A stretch of 46,617 bases of DNA from an uncultured bacterium (lineage in GTDB: Bacteria > Bacteroidota > Bacteroidia > Bacteroidales > Bacteroidaceae). Of the stretch, positions 25,982-36,772 are shown in pieces (position 1 is the first letter of the stretch; the number at the start of each line of letters is the position of its first letter). A program made the position numbers and the translations under genes. The stretch spans positions 1 through 46,617 of the forward strand of contig CAMNOK010000007.1 of NCBI GenBank assembly GCA_946546825.1, read 5' to 3'. The notes below the pieces were generated by a model, which was not told where the DNA came from, made no database searches, and saw only the letters and a list, made by a program, of their open reading frames with translations.

Positions 25982-27651
25982 TTTTCGTCCGTATTAAATT
26001 TTTGCAACGGAGCCGCATGTCGTTCGACAATCTTCAACTTCTCATCCTCTTTCTTTCCTCTCCATACGAAGACGTCGTCACGAGAGACAGGGCGGATACG
26101 TTCAAACCAAGCAAACTTCGGCAGATGTTTCCTGTGAGGTGGAATCTGGGTGACTGGATACCATGTTCCATTCTTGGGGTGAGAGCCCCAGATATGTTCC
26201 AGTTCTCGCTCCTTGGAGAAAAAGATTTTCATCGTGTCCATCTCCGCATAGTTCAAAGCCATAAGGGTGCTGTCCTTGTCATCTACAGGATAGAAGGCTG
26301 TCTGTACATTACCTGTTGCCACGCCATAGCGCACGAAACCGTTTTCAAAGTATGCCTGCATCTCCGTTGCGGAACACTGGTTGAAATGATCTCGTTCGTC
26401 GCATTTCTCTGCAGAGAAGGCCTGGCCGATGACATGAGCCATGCGAATCGTGGAATCGTTCATATAGACTTTGATGACTTCGCCAAAGAGCTGTCGGGTT
26501 CCATACCACACAATGGGGTTATCATACATCGTCATACAGGAGTCCTGCGAATTGAACACCAACGAGTCGCAGACAGCCTGCATATCCGGCCGATAGGCCC
26601 TCACCTTGTTGAAGCAATGGACCTTTCTATAGACCGAGTCGGTGTTGATATGGAACGTATAGATTTTCAGTGAGTCGGCATGCACGAAGAGGGTGTCGCC
26701 CTGCGAGAACTCCTTTGCCAGAGCCTTTCCGGTAGCAAACCCATAGCCAGTCAGTTGATTATACATCAAATGTTCACAATCCAGCTCGTTACTGTTTTCC
26801 CGATCGATGTATATCACATTGCCGAAGCCCTCGCTAACTCCAGTCTTGTCATCATAGAAAAGGCTGTCGCCCGAGATGGTCTTCTGCTGGTCAACGATGG
26901 TAGAGCGTCCAAACATTTGTGCCTGTTCAGTCTTTGTATTGAAAAAACCGTCTCTTGTTTCAATTGTGCTGGTGTTCGACTCTACGGTGGACGGGCCGAC
27001 GACATGGGCCACCGATGTACGGGTGTCATAATGTAACGTGTCGGTTGTTACCTTACGGTCGCCGTTGGTCATCTGCACATTATAATAAAATGTAGCCTTT
27101 CTTGTCGCCGTGTTGTATTCGCCCCAGTCTGACACCAACTGATCCTTGCCATCCACAAGGCGCCCGCCTTCAAAGAAGTAGGCATTGCTGTAGATGCGGT
27201 CATAGTTCAAGCTGTCAGTATATAGCGTTTGGTTACGATGTTTCAACACCACATCCTTTCTGGCTCTCATCATTTGGTCCACACCATCATAGTCGGCATG
27301 GTCACAGGTCAGTGAGAGCGTGTCTCCCTGACGGAAGCGCACATGGCCAAAGGCCTTCACAGAGTTTGACTCTTGAAAGAAATAGGCACTGTCGCATGTC
27401 AGTGTAGATCCCTGATGACTAAACGACACCCGGCCTTTCACAATCTGTGCATCGGGATTGTTGCCGAATATGTCGTATTTCAGTTCATCGGCATGGATGA
27501 GATACACTCGTTCGTCCTTTCCCTGCGCTTTGCGCTTACGCTTTTGGTCGGCGGCAAAACCCAGGAGGCTAAGTCCAAAGAGGCATAGAACCATGACCAA
27601 CAAGATTCTATGCCCGTAATATTTCTGATGTCTGTTTTCGTTATTGATCAT
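25978..27651 (-). CDS. OstA-like (LptA/LptD-related) periplasmic protein
   Basis: The 557-residue protein has an N-terminal membrane or signal segment ([18 protein letters not shown], residues 17-34) and then OstA/LptA-type repeats with segments like [71 protein letters not shown] and later equivalents up to about residue 300. This is the beta-jellyroll pattern used to carry LPS across the periplasm. In this group OstA-like proteins are thought to take part in LPS transport. It is joined to its neighbours by ATGA overlaps on both sides (SurA-like upstream, mutL downstream). The C-terminal 200 residues are less clear. Confidence 0.85.
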   Translation of the reverse strand: MINNENRHQKYYGHRILLVMVLCLFGLSLLGFAADQKRKRKAQGKDERVYLIHADELKYDIFGNNPDAQIVKGRVSFSHQGSTLTCDSAYFFQESNSVKAFGHVRFRQGDTLSLTCDHADYDGVDQMMRARKDVVLKHRNQTLYTDSLNYDRIYSNAYFFEGGRLVDGKDQLVSDWGEYNTATRKATFYYNVQMTNGDRKVTTDTLHYDTRTSVAHVVGPSTVESNTSTIETRDGFFNTKTEQAQMFGRSTIVDQQKTISGDSLFYDDKTGVSEGFGNVIYIDRENSNELDCEHLMYNQLTGYGFATGKALAKEFSQGDTLFVHADSLKIYTFHINTDSVYRKVHCFNKVRAYRPDMQAVCDSLVFNSQDSCMTMYDNPIVWYGTRQLFGEVIKVYMNDSTIRMAHVIGQAFSAEKCDERDHFNQCSATEMQAYFENGFVRYGVATGNVQTAFYPVDDKDSTLMALNYAEMDTMKIFFSKERELEHIWGSHPKNGTWYPVTQIPPHRKHLPKFAWFERIRPVSRDDVFVWRGKKEDEKLKIVERHAAPLQKFNTDEK

Positions 27652-29081
27652 CTAACCCATCCTTCGTACTCATAGTCGCAATCCTTGTAGCGGTCGTTGA
27701 TACGTACATAGGTATGCTTGATTTTATCTACCACCCAGTCATGGATAGCCTCTTCACGACGTTTCTCCATCACCACATTCTTCATCACCTGGAAGTCCTC
27801 CGTAATGGTAGCCCTGTGGCCTTCTATACGGTTCTTCAATTTGATGATGGCGCAGACCAACTGCCCGCGACTGTTAATCATGGAGAAGGCGTTGGAGATA
27901 TCGCCCACCTTCATGTTTTCCACCTCACGAGCTACCTCTGAGGGCAGGTCTCTCATGCGAAACTTAGATGTCAGCGACTGCGACTCCACGTCTGTGTAGG
28001 CCATCAGACCATGGTTGAAGCGGGTGTCCTTGTCGTCAGAAAGGTAGAGCACACCTTGTTCAAAAGTGGCCTTTCCACTACGAATATCGTCAGCAATAGA
28101 GTCCAGACGCAGACGAGTCTGCTCCAACAGCTCACCTGAAATTTTCGGACGGCGCAGGATGTGACGCACATTGATGCGATCACCACGCTTCTCCACCAAC
28201 TGGATGATATGATATCCGAACTCAGACTCCACGATTTTAGAAATTTTCTTCGGGTCTGTCAGGTTGAAGGCTACGTTGGCAAAAGCAGGATCGAGTTTAC
28301 CACGCGACACGAAGCCGAGCTCACCGCCGCGGCGTGCCGACTCAGTATCTTCCGAATAGAAGCGGGCCAGTGTGGCAAAGGTTGTCTCACCCTTGGTCAC
28401 ACGCTCTGTATATTCGCGCAGCTCGTCTTTCACTCTATTTATTTCTCCTGCAGGAATGCTCGGTTTCATAGTAATAATCTGCACTTCTACCTCTGTCGGA
28501 ACAAAGGGAACACTGTCAACAGGGACCTTCTTGAAGTAGGCACGCACTTCAGCAGGAGACACCGTAATGTCGCCAACCAGCTTTTTCTTCATCTCTTGCA
28601 CCAGCAGATTCTTCTTGAAGTCATCATGCATACTCAGGCGCATTTGTGAAATCTTCTGCTTCCTATATTCCTCCAGTTTCTCCTGTGAGCCGGCAATCTG
28701 AATCCAGTTGTTGATTTGTTCGTCCACATTCTGCACAATTTCAGACTCACTAACCTCGATGGAGTCAATGGCTGCCTGATGAAGGAACAGTTTCTGCACA
28801 GCAATCTGTTCCGGTATGGAACAATCGGGATTTCCTCTCCACTTGACACCTTCAGCATCACTCTGTGCTCGGATGGCCTCCACGTCAGACTTGAAGATTG
28901 GCTCGTCGCCCACCACCCAGATGACCTCATCAACGACACTGCTCTCCGGAACGGAGCTCCTACTCTCCTGTATCAGGACAGAGTCCGGTTCAGCAGCAGC
29001 CGGGAAATCCTTGGCCACTGCCATTACCGCGGTCAAGGGCAACATCATTAGCATACCGGCTATCTGAATATATTTCTGCAT
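27648..29081 (-). CDS. SurA-like peptidyl-prolyl isomerase, two parvulin domains
   Basis: The 477-residue product has a signal peptide (to AMAVAKDFPA) and an N-terminal SurA-type chaperone helix region (residues 50-165: VIWVVGDEPIFKSDVEAI, then long helices). Two parvulin-type domains follow: one at about 195-300 (VEVQIITMKPSIPAGEINRVKDEL...GGELGFVSRGKLDPAFA...FGYHIIQLVEKRG) and a second, degenerate one at about 305-410 (INVRHILRRPKISGE...HGLMAYTDVESQ). SurA chaperones outer-membrane barrels through the periplasm. It lies 14 bases after a related gene and overlaps the OstA-like gene by ATGA. Confidence 0.9.
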   Translation of the reverse strand: MQKYIQIAGMLMMLPLTAVMAVAKDFPAAAEPDSVLIQESRSSVPESSVVDEVIWVVGDEPIFKSDVEAIRAQSDAEGVKWRGNPDCSIPEQIAVQKLFLHQAAIDSIEVSESEIVQNVDEQINNWIQIAGSQEKLEEYRKQKISQMRLSMHDDFKKNLLVQEMKKKLVGDITVSPAEVRAYFKKVPVDSVPFVPTEVEVQIITMKPSIPAGEINRVKDELREYTERVTKGETTFATLARFYSEDTESARRGGELGFVSRGKLDPAFANVAFNLTDPKKISKIVESEFGYHIIQLVEKRGDRINVRHILRRPKISGELLEQTRLRLDSIADDIRSGKATFEQGVLYLSDDKDTRFNHGLMAYTDVESQSLTSKFRMRDLPSEVAREVENMKVGDISNAFSMINSRGQLVCAIIKLKNRIEGHRATITEDFQVMKNVVMEKRREEAIHDWVVDKIKHTYVRINDRYKDCDYEYEGWVR

Positions 29082-29095
29082 GTCTTGTAAGATTC

Positions 29096-30547
29096 TTAAT
29101 GTTTATTTACCGTCTTGAGGACTTCTTGATTAACTGTTACAACATAGCGGCTACGCAATGCTGCCACCCATTCTTTCTCCAGTTGTTCCTGGTAGTCGGC
29201 CAATACTAATCCACGCACATCCTGATAGTCTTTTGGAGCTTTCAGTTTCTTACCGAAAACCGCCTGGTTAGGATACTCAGAATTGGCAGGGACCTCTTTG
29301 GAGAGTTTGAAGACATCGCGATCCACGATGGGATTGTCACCCTGCTTGAAGATACCTTTCTCGACACGGATACGCAGGATAGAGTCATTATTGAACGTAC
29401 TGCGTAACTTGTCTGCCCACTGGTCGAAGGGGAGTCCCTTCAAAACCTTCTGCACTTCTTTGACATCGGCAGCTTCGCGTGTGCGGTAGGCGATGCCCTT
29501 GAAGCGCGGTGTATCCCAGGCGTATTTCTTCTTGTTCTTCTTGAAATATTTGGCCAATCCAGCTTCATCGTCAGCAGCCTTCTTCCACACTTTCTGATTG
29601 CTAATCTCATAGAGCATCAGCCCGTCGTGGTATTCCTGTATGAGATATTTCAGGTCACTGTCCTTTTCACTCATTTCCTCGGCGCGTTGCTCCAGCAACT
29701 GAGCCGGGGTGACATCATCACCGACAGCCTTGGCCATTTCTGCCAACTTGTTGTCGATGATACTTTCACGAATATTACGTTGTTCAATGAAACGGAGAAT
29801 ATCGGCATGTACCGAATCGTAGGGGAAGAAGTTTCCCTTATCTATCAGTTTGATGATATGATATCCCGCAGGCGACAATATCGGCTTACTCATCTGTCCC
29901 ACTTCCAACGCATAGGCTGCTTTCTCAAAATCAGGCAATGTCTGTCCTTTGCTGATCCATGGCAATTCTCCGTCATGCACAGCCGTTCCCTTGTCATCAG
30001 AGAACCGCCGGGCCATGTCGGCGAAGTCTGCACCATTTTGCAATGCCTGATAGATAGAGTCGATACGCACCTTGGCTGCCTGTTGTTGTTCGGGAGTTGC
30101 CTTTTGGTTCAACAATAAGAGGATATGAGCCGGCTTAATCATTCCGCCAGCAGTATCAATACGCAGTCGGGTTTCCTCATAAATCTTCCGAGCCTCAGCC
30201 TCCACGTCTTCATCCGTGATGAACGAGGGACGAATCTGTTGGTCGCGATAGGAAGCAAACTCCTGTTGGAACGACACCATCGTGTCAATTCGAGCTTCCT
30301 TTGCAGCCTCAACCTTCAGCTTGTAATTAATAAAAAGTTCCACATACTCCTCCACACTCTTCTTATCGACCACGCCCTCTGCGTTGTTCTTGTTGAAGGA
30401 ATATTCAAATTCCGAGCGGCTCACGGGGGTTCCGTTGACCGTCATGATGGTAGGATCTTCTTGTGCCTGCACCGTTGCCGGCAATATTGCAAGGAACATC
30501 ATCAATGCTTTTGTTCCGAGCGTTCCCAGTCCATGATATTGGCGCAT
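29096..30547 (-). CDS. PpiC/SurA-type periplasmic peptidyl-prolyl isomerase
   Basis: The 483-residue protein begins with a signal peptide (MMFLAILPATVQAQ) and a SurA-like N-terminal region (PTIMTVNGTPVSRSEFEYSF, VELFINYKLKVEAAKEARID). One clear parvulin domain runs from about residue 135 to 240 (IKPAHILLLLNQKATPEQQQ..., FADMARRFSDDKGTAVHDGELPWISKGQTLPDFEKAAYALEVGQMSKPILSPAGYHIIKLIDKG). The C-terminal half is long, helical and charged. It differs enough from the following SurA-like gene that the two are probably not redundant. No promoter is seen in the 89 bases after guaB, so it is likely co-transcribed with guaB. Confidence 0.9.
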   Translation of the reverse strand: MRQYHGLGTLGTKALMMFLAILPATVQAQEDPTIMTVNGTPVSRSEFEYSFNKNNAEGVVDKKSVEEYVELFINYKLKVEAAKEARIDTMVSFQQEFASYRDQQIRPSFITDEDVEAEARKIYEETRLRIDTAGGMIKPAHILLLLNQKATPEQQQAAKVRIDSIYQALQNGADFADMARRFSDDKGTAVHDGELPWISKGQTLPDFEKAAYALEVGQMSKPILSPAGYHIIKLIDKGNFFPYDSVHADILRFIEQRNIRESIIDNKLAEMAKAVGDDVTPAQLLEQRAEEMSEKDSDLKYLIQEYHDGLMLYEISNQKVWKKAADDEAGLAKYFKKNKKKYAWDTPRFKGIAYRTREAADVKEVQKVLKGLPFDQWADKLRSTFNNDSILRIRVEKGIFKQGDNPIVDRDVFKLSKEVPANSEYPNQAVFGKKLKAPKDYQDVRGLVLADYQEQLEKEWVAALRSRYVVTVNQEVLKTVNKH

Positions 30548-30636
30548 ATTTATTTTACTTATGTGTTTCTTTTTTCTGTTACTATTGTTGCTATCTACCC
30601 CCTTTCGAAATCACCAGAAAGTCTTTTATCTGCCTT

Positions 30637-32133
<1,497 letters not shown>

Positions 32134-32143
32134 TTATTGCGTG

Positions 32144-32151
32144 CAAATTTA
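32144..32151 (-). promoter_or_regulatory. -7 box of guaB
   Basis: The minus strand reads TAAATTTG, matching TAnnTTTG, 28 bases before the guaB ATG. No clear -33 element. Confidence 0.45.
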
Positions 32152-32229
32152 CATCATTTTTTGCAGATTTCCCACTCTTTTGACGAAAATCACACCTTAT
32201 TAATACGATTTAACGCGCAGGGGGAAGCT

Positions 32230-34401
32230 TCAGTTGGCCATTTCCGACAGGAACTTTATGCGCACGAGACGAATCTCGTCTTCGGTATAGTCTGGCCCGA
32301 GTTCTTCCTGTGCGGCATCCAGACTGTCGGTCTCACTCTCATGGAAATAGTCGTAGATATCGTCAATATGGTCTTCGTCCATCACCTCGTCCAGGAAATA
32401 ATCAATATTAAGCTTTGTGCCGCTATAAACGATGGCTTCCACCTCGTTGAGCAGTTCCTCAAACTCCAGTCCTTGCGAAGTAGCGATGTCGTCAAGAGCT
32501 ACTTGGCGGTCGATGCTTTGGATGATTTTCACTTTCAGCATAGACTTTTTGGCCACAGTGCGCACGCGCAATTCCTCAGCTCGCTCTATATGGTTTTCGT
32601 CACAGTGCTTCTTAATCAGGTCACAAAAGGCCTGACCATAGCGCTTGGCCTTTCCGGCTCCCACCCCCTGGATATTTTGCAGCTCTGACAGTGTGATGGG
32701 GTACATTGTTGCCATCTGCTCCAAAGAGACATCTTGAAAGATGACATAAGGTGGCAAGTCCAGTTTCCGGGCTGTGTCTTTCCGCAAGTCTTTCAGCATG
32801 GCATAGAGTGTCGGGTCAAGGGCAGTCCCCGTGGCTTCTGGCTCTTCTTCTAAATCGCTGAACACAGTGTCTTCGACAATCATAAACGACTTGGGCGACT
32901 TTATAAAGCGTTTGCCCGCACTGGTTAGCTTCAGCAATCCGTAGTTTTCTACATCCTTCTTCAAATAGCCAGCGATGAGCGCCTGCCGGATGACGGGATT
33001 CCATATCTTCGGGTCCTCGTCTTCACCACTTCCAAATTCCTCCAGCTCATCGTGACGGTGAGAACAGATGTCGTCAGTGGCCTTTCCCTGAACGAAGTCC
33101 ACAACATAGTTTTGTCGGAAATTCTCCTTGATGGCCAACACGGCTTTCAGAACAATCAACAAAGCCTCTTTAGCCTCACGTTTTTCTTTCGGATGCAGAC
33201 AGTTGTCACAGTTCTGACAATTGTCTTTCTTGTATTCTTCTCCGAAGTAGTGGAGCAGCATACGCCGACGGCACACACTCGACTCCGCATAGGCAGCAGT
33301 CTCCTGTAAGAGTTGTCGGCCGATATCTTGTTCTGCAACAGGTTTGCCCTCCATGAATTTCTCCAGTTTCTGCAGGTCCTTGTTGGCATAGAAGGCGATG
33401 CAGAGACCCTCGCCACCGTCGCGCCCTGCACGACCCGTTTCCTGATAGTAGCCCTCCAGACTCTTAGGTATGTCGTAATGAATGACAAACCTCACATCGG
33501 GTTTGTCGATACCCATGCCAAAGGCGATGGTAGCCACGATGACGTCAATGCGCTCCATGAGGAAGTCGTCCTGGGTTTGCGAACGGGTCACAGAGTCCAG
33601 GCCGGCATGGTAGGCAGCGGCCTTAATATCATTGGCCTGCAGCACGGCTGCCAGTTCTTCCACTTTCTTGCGCGACAAGCAATAGACGATACCACTCTTG
33701 CCTGCATGCTGCTTGATGAACATGATAATCTGGCGATCAATGTCCTTACCCTTTTGCCGTACTTCGTAATAGAGATTCGGTCGATTGAAGGAGCTCTTGA
33801 ACTCTGCAGCATCGATAATTCCGAGACTCTTCTTGATATCGGTGCGCACCTTATCGGTAGCGGTAGCTGTCAGAGCTATGACAGGAGCATTTCCAATCTT
33901 ATTGATAGTTGGTCGAATGTTGCGATACTCCGGTCGGAAGTCATGTCCCCACTCGGAGATGCAATGTGCCTCGTCGATAGCATAGAAAGAAATCTTCACC
34001 TCCTTCAGGAAGGCCACATTTTCCTCCTTGTTCAGCGATTCGGGTGCCACATAAAGCAACTTTGTACGCCCCGAGCGTACGTCATCGATGACTTGCTGGA
34101 TGGCAGCTTTGTTCAACGATGAGTTCAAGTAGTGAGCCACGCCATCCCCCTCACTCATGCCGTTGATGACATCTACCTGATTCTTCATCAGTGCAATGAG
34201 AGGTGAGATGACGATGGCAGTACCCTCCATGATGAGTGAGGGCAATTGGTAGCAGAGGCTTTTGCCTCCACCGGTAGGCATGAGCACGAACGTGTCGTTT
34301 CCGGCCATCAGGTTGTTGATAATGGCTTCCTGGTCGCCTTTGAACTTATCGAAGCCGAAATAGTGCTTCAGTTTATTGGTCAGGTCAAGATTCTTAGTCA
34401 T
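32230..34401 (-). CDS. recQ: ATP-dependent DNA helicase RecQ
   Basis: The 723-residue protein has the full RecQ plan: Walker A MPTGGGKSLCYQLP (near 40), DEAH box with ISEWGHDFRPEYRNI (near 145), motif VI QETGRAGRDG, a zinc-binding RQC segment (CRRRMLLHYFGE...NCQNCDNC near 375-400) and an HRDC domain near residues 530-600 (LYAMLKDLRKDTARKLDLPPYVIF). A further acidic C-terminal tail of about 100 residues (YDYFHESETDSLDAAQEELG) is typical of this group. It unwinds DNA in recombination repair. It lies 32 bases after clpX and probably shares its transcript. Confidence 0.96.
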   Translation of the reverse strand: MTKNLDLTNKLKHYFGFDKFKGDQEAIINNLMAGNDTFVLMPTGGGKSLCYQLPSLIMEGTAIVISPLIALMKNQVDVINGMSEGDGVAHYLNSSLNKAAIQQVIDDVRSGRTKLLYVAPESLNKEENVAFLKEVKISFYAIDEAHCISEWGHDFRPEYRNIRPTINKIGNAPVIALTATATDKVRTDIKKSLGIIDAAEFKSSFNRPNLYYEVRQKGKDIDRQIIMFIKQHAGKSGIVYCLSRKKVEELAAVLQANDIKAAAYHAGLDSVTRSQTQDDFLMERIDVIVATIAFGMGIDKPDVRFVIHYDIPKSLEGYYQETGRAGRDGGEGLCIAFYANKDLQKLEKFMEGKPVAEQDIGRQLLQETAAYAESSVCRRRMLLHYFGEEYKKDNCQNCDNCLHPKEKREAKEALLIVLKAVLAIKENFRQNYVVDFVQGKATDDICSHRHDELEEFGSGEDEDPKIWNPVIRQALIAGYLKKDVENYGLLKLTSAGKRFIKSPKSFMIVEDTVFSDLEEEPEATGTALDPTLYAMLKDLRKDTARKLDLPPYVIFQDVSLEQMATMYPITLSELQNIQGVGAGKAKRYGQAFCDLIKKHCDENHIERAEELRVRTVAKKSMLKVKIIQSIDRQVALDDIATSQGLEFEELLNEVEAIVYSGTKLNIDYFLDEVMDEDHIDDIYDYFHESETDSLDAAQEELGPDYTEDEIRLVRIKFLSEMAN

Positions 34402-34433
34402 TTTTTAGCTCGTTAGGGGCGTGGTGTGGTAGT

Positions 34434-35678
34434 TTATGCTATCTCCTGGTTGAGATGGGATTTCTCCATCTGTTGCTTGGTGTAGTCGAGGGTCACCTCA
34501 AACTTTTTCACTCTCTTGGAAGGAACCTCAAACATGGCATCCATCATGACCGACTCCACGATGGAGCGCAGTCCGCGGGCGCCAAGCTTGAATTCCACGG
34601 CTTTGTCAACCATATAGTCCAGTGCCTCCTGAGCGAAGGTCAGTTTGATGCCGTCCATCTCGAAGAGCTTCTCATACTGCTTGACGATGGAGTTCTTCGG
34701 CTCTGTGAGGATGCGGTGCAAGGCTTCACGGTCGAGTGGATTCAGATAGGTAAGCACCGGCAGGCGTCCAATAATCTCAGGTATCAGTCCAAAGGATTTC
34801 AGGTCCTGCGGCTGGATATACTGCATGATGTTGTCTTTGTCAACACGAGATTGGTTTTGCACAGAGTTGAAGCCAACGACATGGGTATTCATGCGTTGTG
34901 CTATTTTCCTTTCGATGCCGTCGAAGGCTCCACCGCAAATGAACAGAATGTTTCGCGTGTCCACATGAATATAGTCTTGATCAGGGTGCTTACGACCTCC
35001 CTTGGGCGGTACGTTAACCATGGTTCCTTCCAACAATTTCAGCAAGCCCTGTTGCACGCCTTCACCACTGACGTCACGCGTGATACTGGGGTTGTCGCTC
35101 TTACGGGCAATCTTGTCAATCTCGTCAATAAATACTATTCCGCGCTGTGCAGCCTCCAAGTCGTAGTCGGCCACCTGCAGCAGGCGGCTCAGAATACTTT
35201 CCACATCCTCTCCCACATAGCCGGCCTCAGTAAACACCGTGGCATCAACAATGGTAAAAGGAACATCGAGCATCTTGGCAATGGTGCGTGCCAAAAGAGT
35301 TTTACCCGTTCCGGTAGAACCCACCATAATAATATTACTTTTCTCTATCTCTACACCATCCTTGTCGTCCTTAGGCTGAAGCAGTCGTTTGTAGTGGTTA
35401 TAGACAGAAACAGCAAGGAAACGCTTAGCCTCATCCTGACCGATGACATATTGGTCAAGATAGGCTTTGATTTCCTGAGGCTTTGGCACCTTTTTCAAGG
35501 TGAACGCCTTGCCGCCGGCCTTGCTTTCTCTCTGCTGCTCGCCGGCCAGCCCCGCCGACTGTACAATCTGATAAGCCTGCATAGCACAGTCCTCACAGAT
35601 ATTGCCGTTGAGTCCTGTAATAAGCAGTTTTACTTCGTTTTCACTCCTTCCGCAAAAATTACATACTTTCTTCGGCAT
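34434..35678 (-). CDS. clpX: ClpX, ATPase subunit of the ClpXP protease
   Basis: Unfolds tagged proteins and feeds them to ClpP. The 414 residues include an N-terminal zinc-binding domain ([11 protein letters not shown]...CEDC), Walker A GSTGTGKT, the pore loop [10 protein letters not shown], Walker [13 protein letters not shown], and the ClpP-contacting loop region [14 protein letters not shown] (in place of the usual IGF sequence further along). It follows clpP by 6 bases. Confidence 0.97.
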   Translation of the reverse strand: MPKKVCNFCGRSENEVKLLITGLNGNICEDCAMQAYQIVQSAGLAGEQQRESKAGGKAFTLKKVPKPQEIKAYLDQYVIGQDEAKRFLAVSVYNHYKRLLQPKDDKDGVEIEKSNIIMVGSTGTGKTLLARTIAKMLDVPFTIVDATVFTEAGYVGEDVESILSRLLQVADYDLEAAQRGIVFIDEIDKIARKSDNPSITRDVSGEGVQQGLLKLLEGTMVNVPPKGGRKHPDQDYIHVDTRNILFICGGAFDGIERKIAQRMNTHVVGFNSVQNQSRVDKDNIMQYIQPQDLKSFGLIPEIIGRLPVLTYLNPLDREALHRILTEPKNSIVKQYEKLFEMDGIKLTFAQEALDYMVDKAVEFKLGARGLRSIVESVMMDAMFEVPSKRVKKFEVTLDYTKQQMEKSHLNQEIA

Positions 35679-35684
35679 AGCACA

Positions 35685-36350
35685 TCAGATCTTTTTTTGC
35701 AGAATATTGTCTATCATGCCGTACTCTTTGGCCTCTTCGGCTGTCATCCAATAGTCACGGTCGCTGTCGGCCCACACTTTGTCATAGTCGGTGTGTGAGT
35801 GGTTGGCAATAATAGTATAGAGTTCTTTCTTCAACTTCTGTATTTCGCGAGCTGTAATCTCGATATCGCTGGCCTGTCCCTGCGCTCCGCCAAGCGGCTG
35901 ATGAATCATCACACGACTGTGGGGCAGTGCCGAGCGCATGCCTTCCTCACCGGCCACAAGCAACACAGCGGCCATCGAGGCTGCCATGCCAGTGCAGATG
36001 GTAGCGACCTTACTGGAGATAAACTGCATGGTGTCGTAGATTCCCAGACCGGCATACACGCTACCGCCAGGTGAGTTGATATAGACATTGATATCCTTGC
36101 CCGGGTCACTGGCATCCAGATATAACAGCTGAGCCTGCAATACGTTAGCAGTATAGTCGTTGATTTCCGTTCCAAGGAAGATTACACGGTCCATCATCAA
36201 CCGGGAGAAGACATCCATCTGGGTGACATTCAGCTGACGTTCCTCCAAAATATACGGATTCATATACTGTGCCTGGGCGTTCATCACGTCATCGACAACC
36301 ATTCCATTGATACCCATGTGCTGGGTGGCATATTTCCTAAAATCGTTCAT
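35685..36350 (-). CDS. clpP: ClpP protease subunit
   Basis: The serine protease chamber of ClpXP. The 221-residue protein shows the catalytic Ser in ICTGMAASMAAVLL, His in PHSRVMIHQPLGG and Asp in SDRDYWMTAEEAKEYGMID, with the nucleophile region preceded by INSPGGSVYAGLGIYD. The ATG at 36350 is 20 bases from a -7 box. It is followed by clpX and recQ. Confidence 0.97.
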   Translation of the reverse strand: MNDFRKYATQHMGINGMVVDDVMNAQAQYMNPYILEERQLNVTQMDVFSRLMMDRVIFLGTEINDYTANVLQAQLLYLDASDPGKDINVYINSPGGSVYAGLGIYDTMQFISSKVATICTGMAASMAAVLLVAGEEGMRSALPHSRVMIHQPLGGAQGQASDIEITAREIQKLKKELYTIIANHSHTDYDKVWADSDRDYWMTAEEAKEYGMIDNILQKKI

Positions 36351-36369
36351 AAATATTTGATTAGTGATA

Positions 36370-36377
36370 CAAAGATA
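36370..36377 (-). promoter_or_regulatory. -7 box of the clpP-clpX-recQ operon
   Basis: The minus strand reads TATCTTTG, a perfect -7 match. A TTTG lies 17 bases further upstream (complement of 36395-36398), slightly close. Confidence 0.5.
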
Positions 36378-36558
36378 CGAAAAAAAAGATAATCACAAAA
36401 ACTTCCTGCATGTTTTTTTTCAACTTATTCTCAGCTTAGCATACTCTCTTACTCATTCCACACACCTTATCTGAGTACAGGGTTCCCATAGGCAACGATT
36501 ACTTTGCCCATTTGGTATTATTCTGACTATTCTTGTGACAAACCTGACGACATGTCGA

Positions 36559-36624
36559 CACTCTGTCCGGATGCCCCGTTCACTCTGTCCGGATGGCCTG
36601 TTCAAAGTGTCCCAAGCCTTGAAC
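36559..36624. repeat. 22-bp tandem repeat units upstream of clpP
   Basis: CACTCTGTCCGGATGCCCCG+TT (36559-36580) is followed directly by a copy with 20 of 22 bases identical (36581-36602) and a much more diverged third 22-base unit (36603-36624). The period equals that of the repeat at 13815-13968. Confidence 0.7.
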
Positions 36625-36629
36625 GATTA

Positions 36630-36678
36630 ACCGCTGTTGAATCCCAGACGTTTATAACGTCCGAGATACAACAGCGGT
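36630..36678. repeat. Double stem-loop element
   Basis: ACCGCTGTTG (36630-36639) pairs perfectly with CAACAGCGGT (36669-36678), enclosing a second perfect stem GACGTT/AACGTC (36647-36652, 36656-36661) with loop TAT. It adjoins the 22-bp repeats and lies downstream of tig, upstream of clpP. Confidence 0.75.
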
Positions 36679-36772
36679 ACAAAAGTCCTGTTCGTTTCAT
36701 CTGCAAGGTCCCAAAATGTGGTTTTGTTTTTCAAAATTCCACATGGGAAATGTTCCTGCACGATGTCTGAAA

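Larger units (their letters stand above)
36378..36772. other. Intergenic region between tig and clpP
   Basis: No gene is credible here. The stretch holds 22-bp repeat units (36559-36624), a double stem-loop (36630-36678) and a weaker hairpin near 36710-36747 (CCCA/TGGG with TGTGG/CCACA). None has a T-run that would make a clear tig terminator. Confidence 0.6.

Noticed and set aside
34455..35798. 447-residue open frame on the plus strand
   Set aside because: It lies antisense to clpX and the end of clpP, whose motifs are unmistakable; it has no recognisable domain and is a codon-bias shadow.
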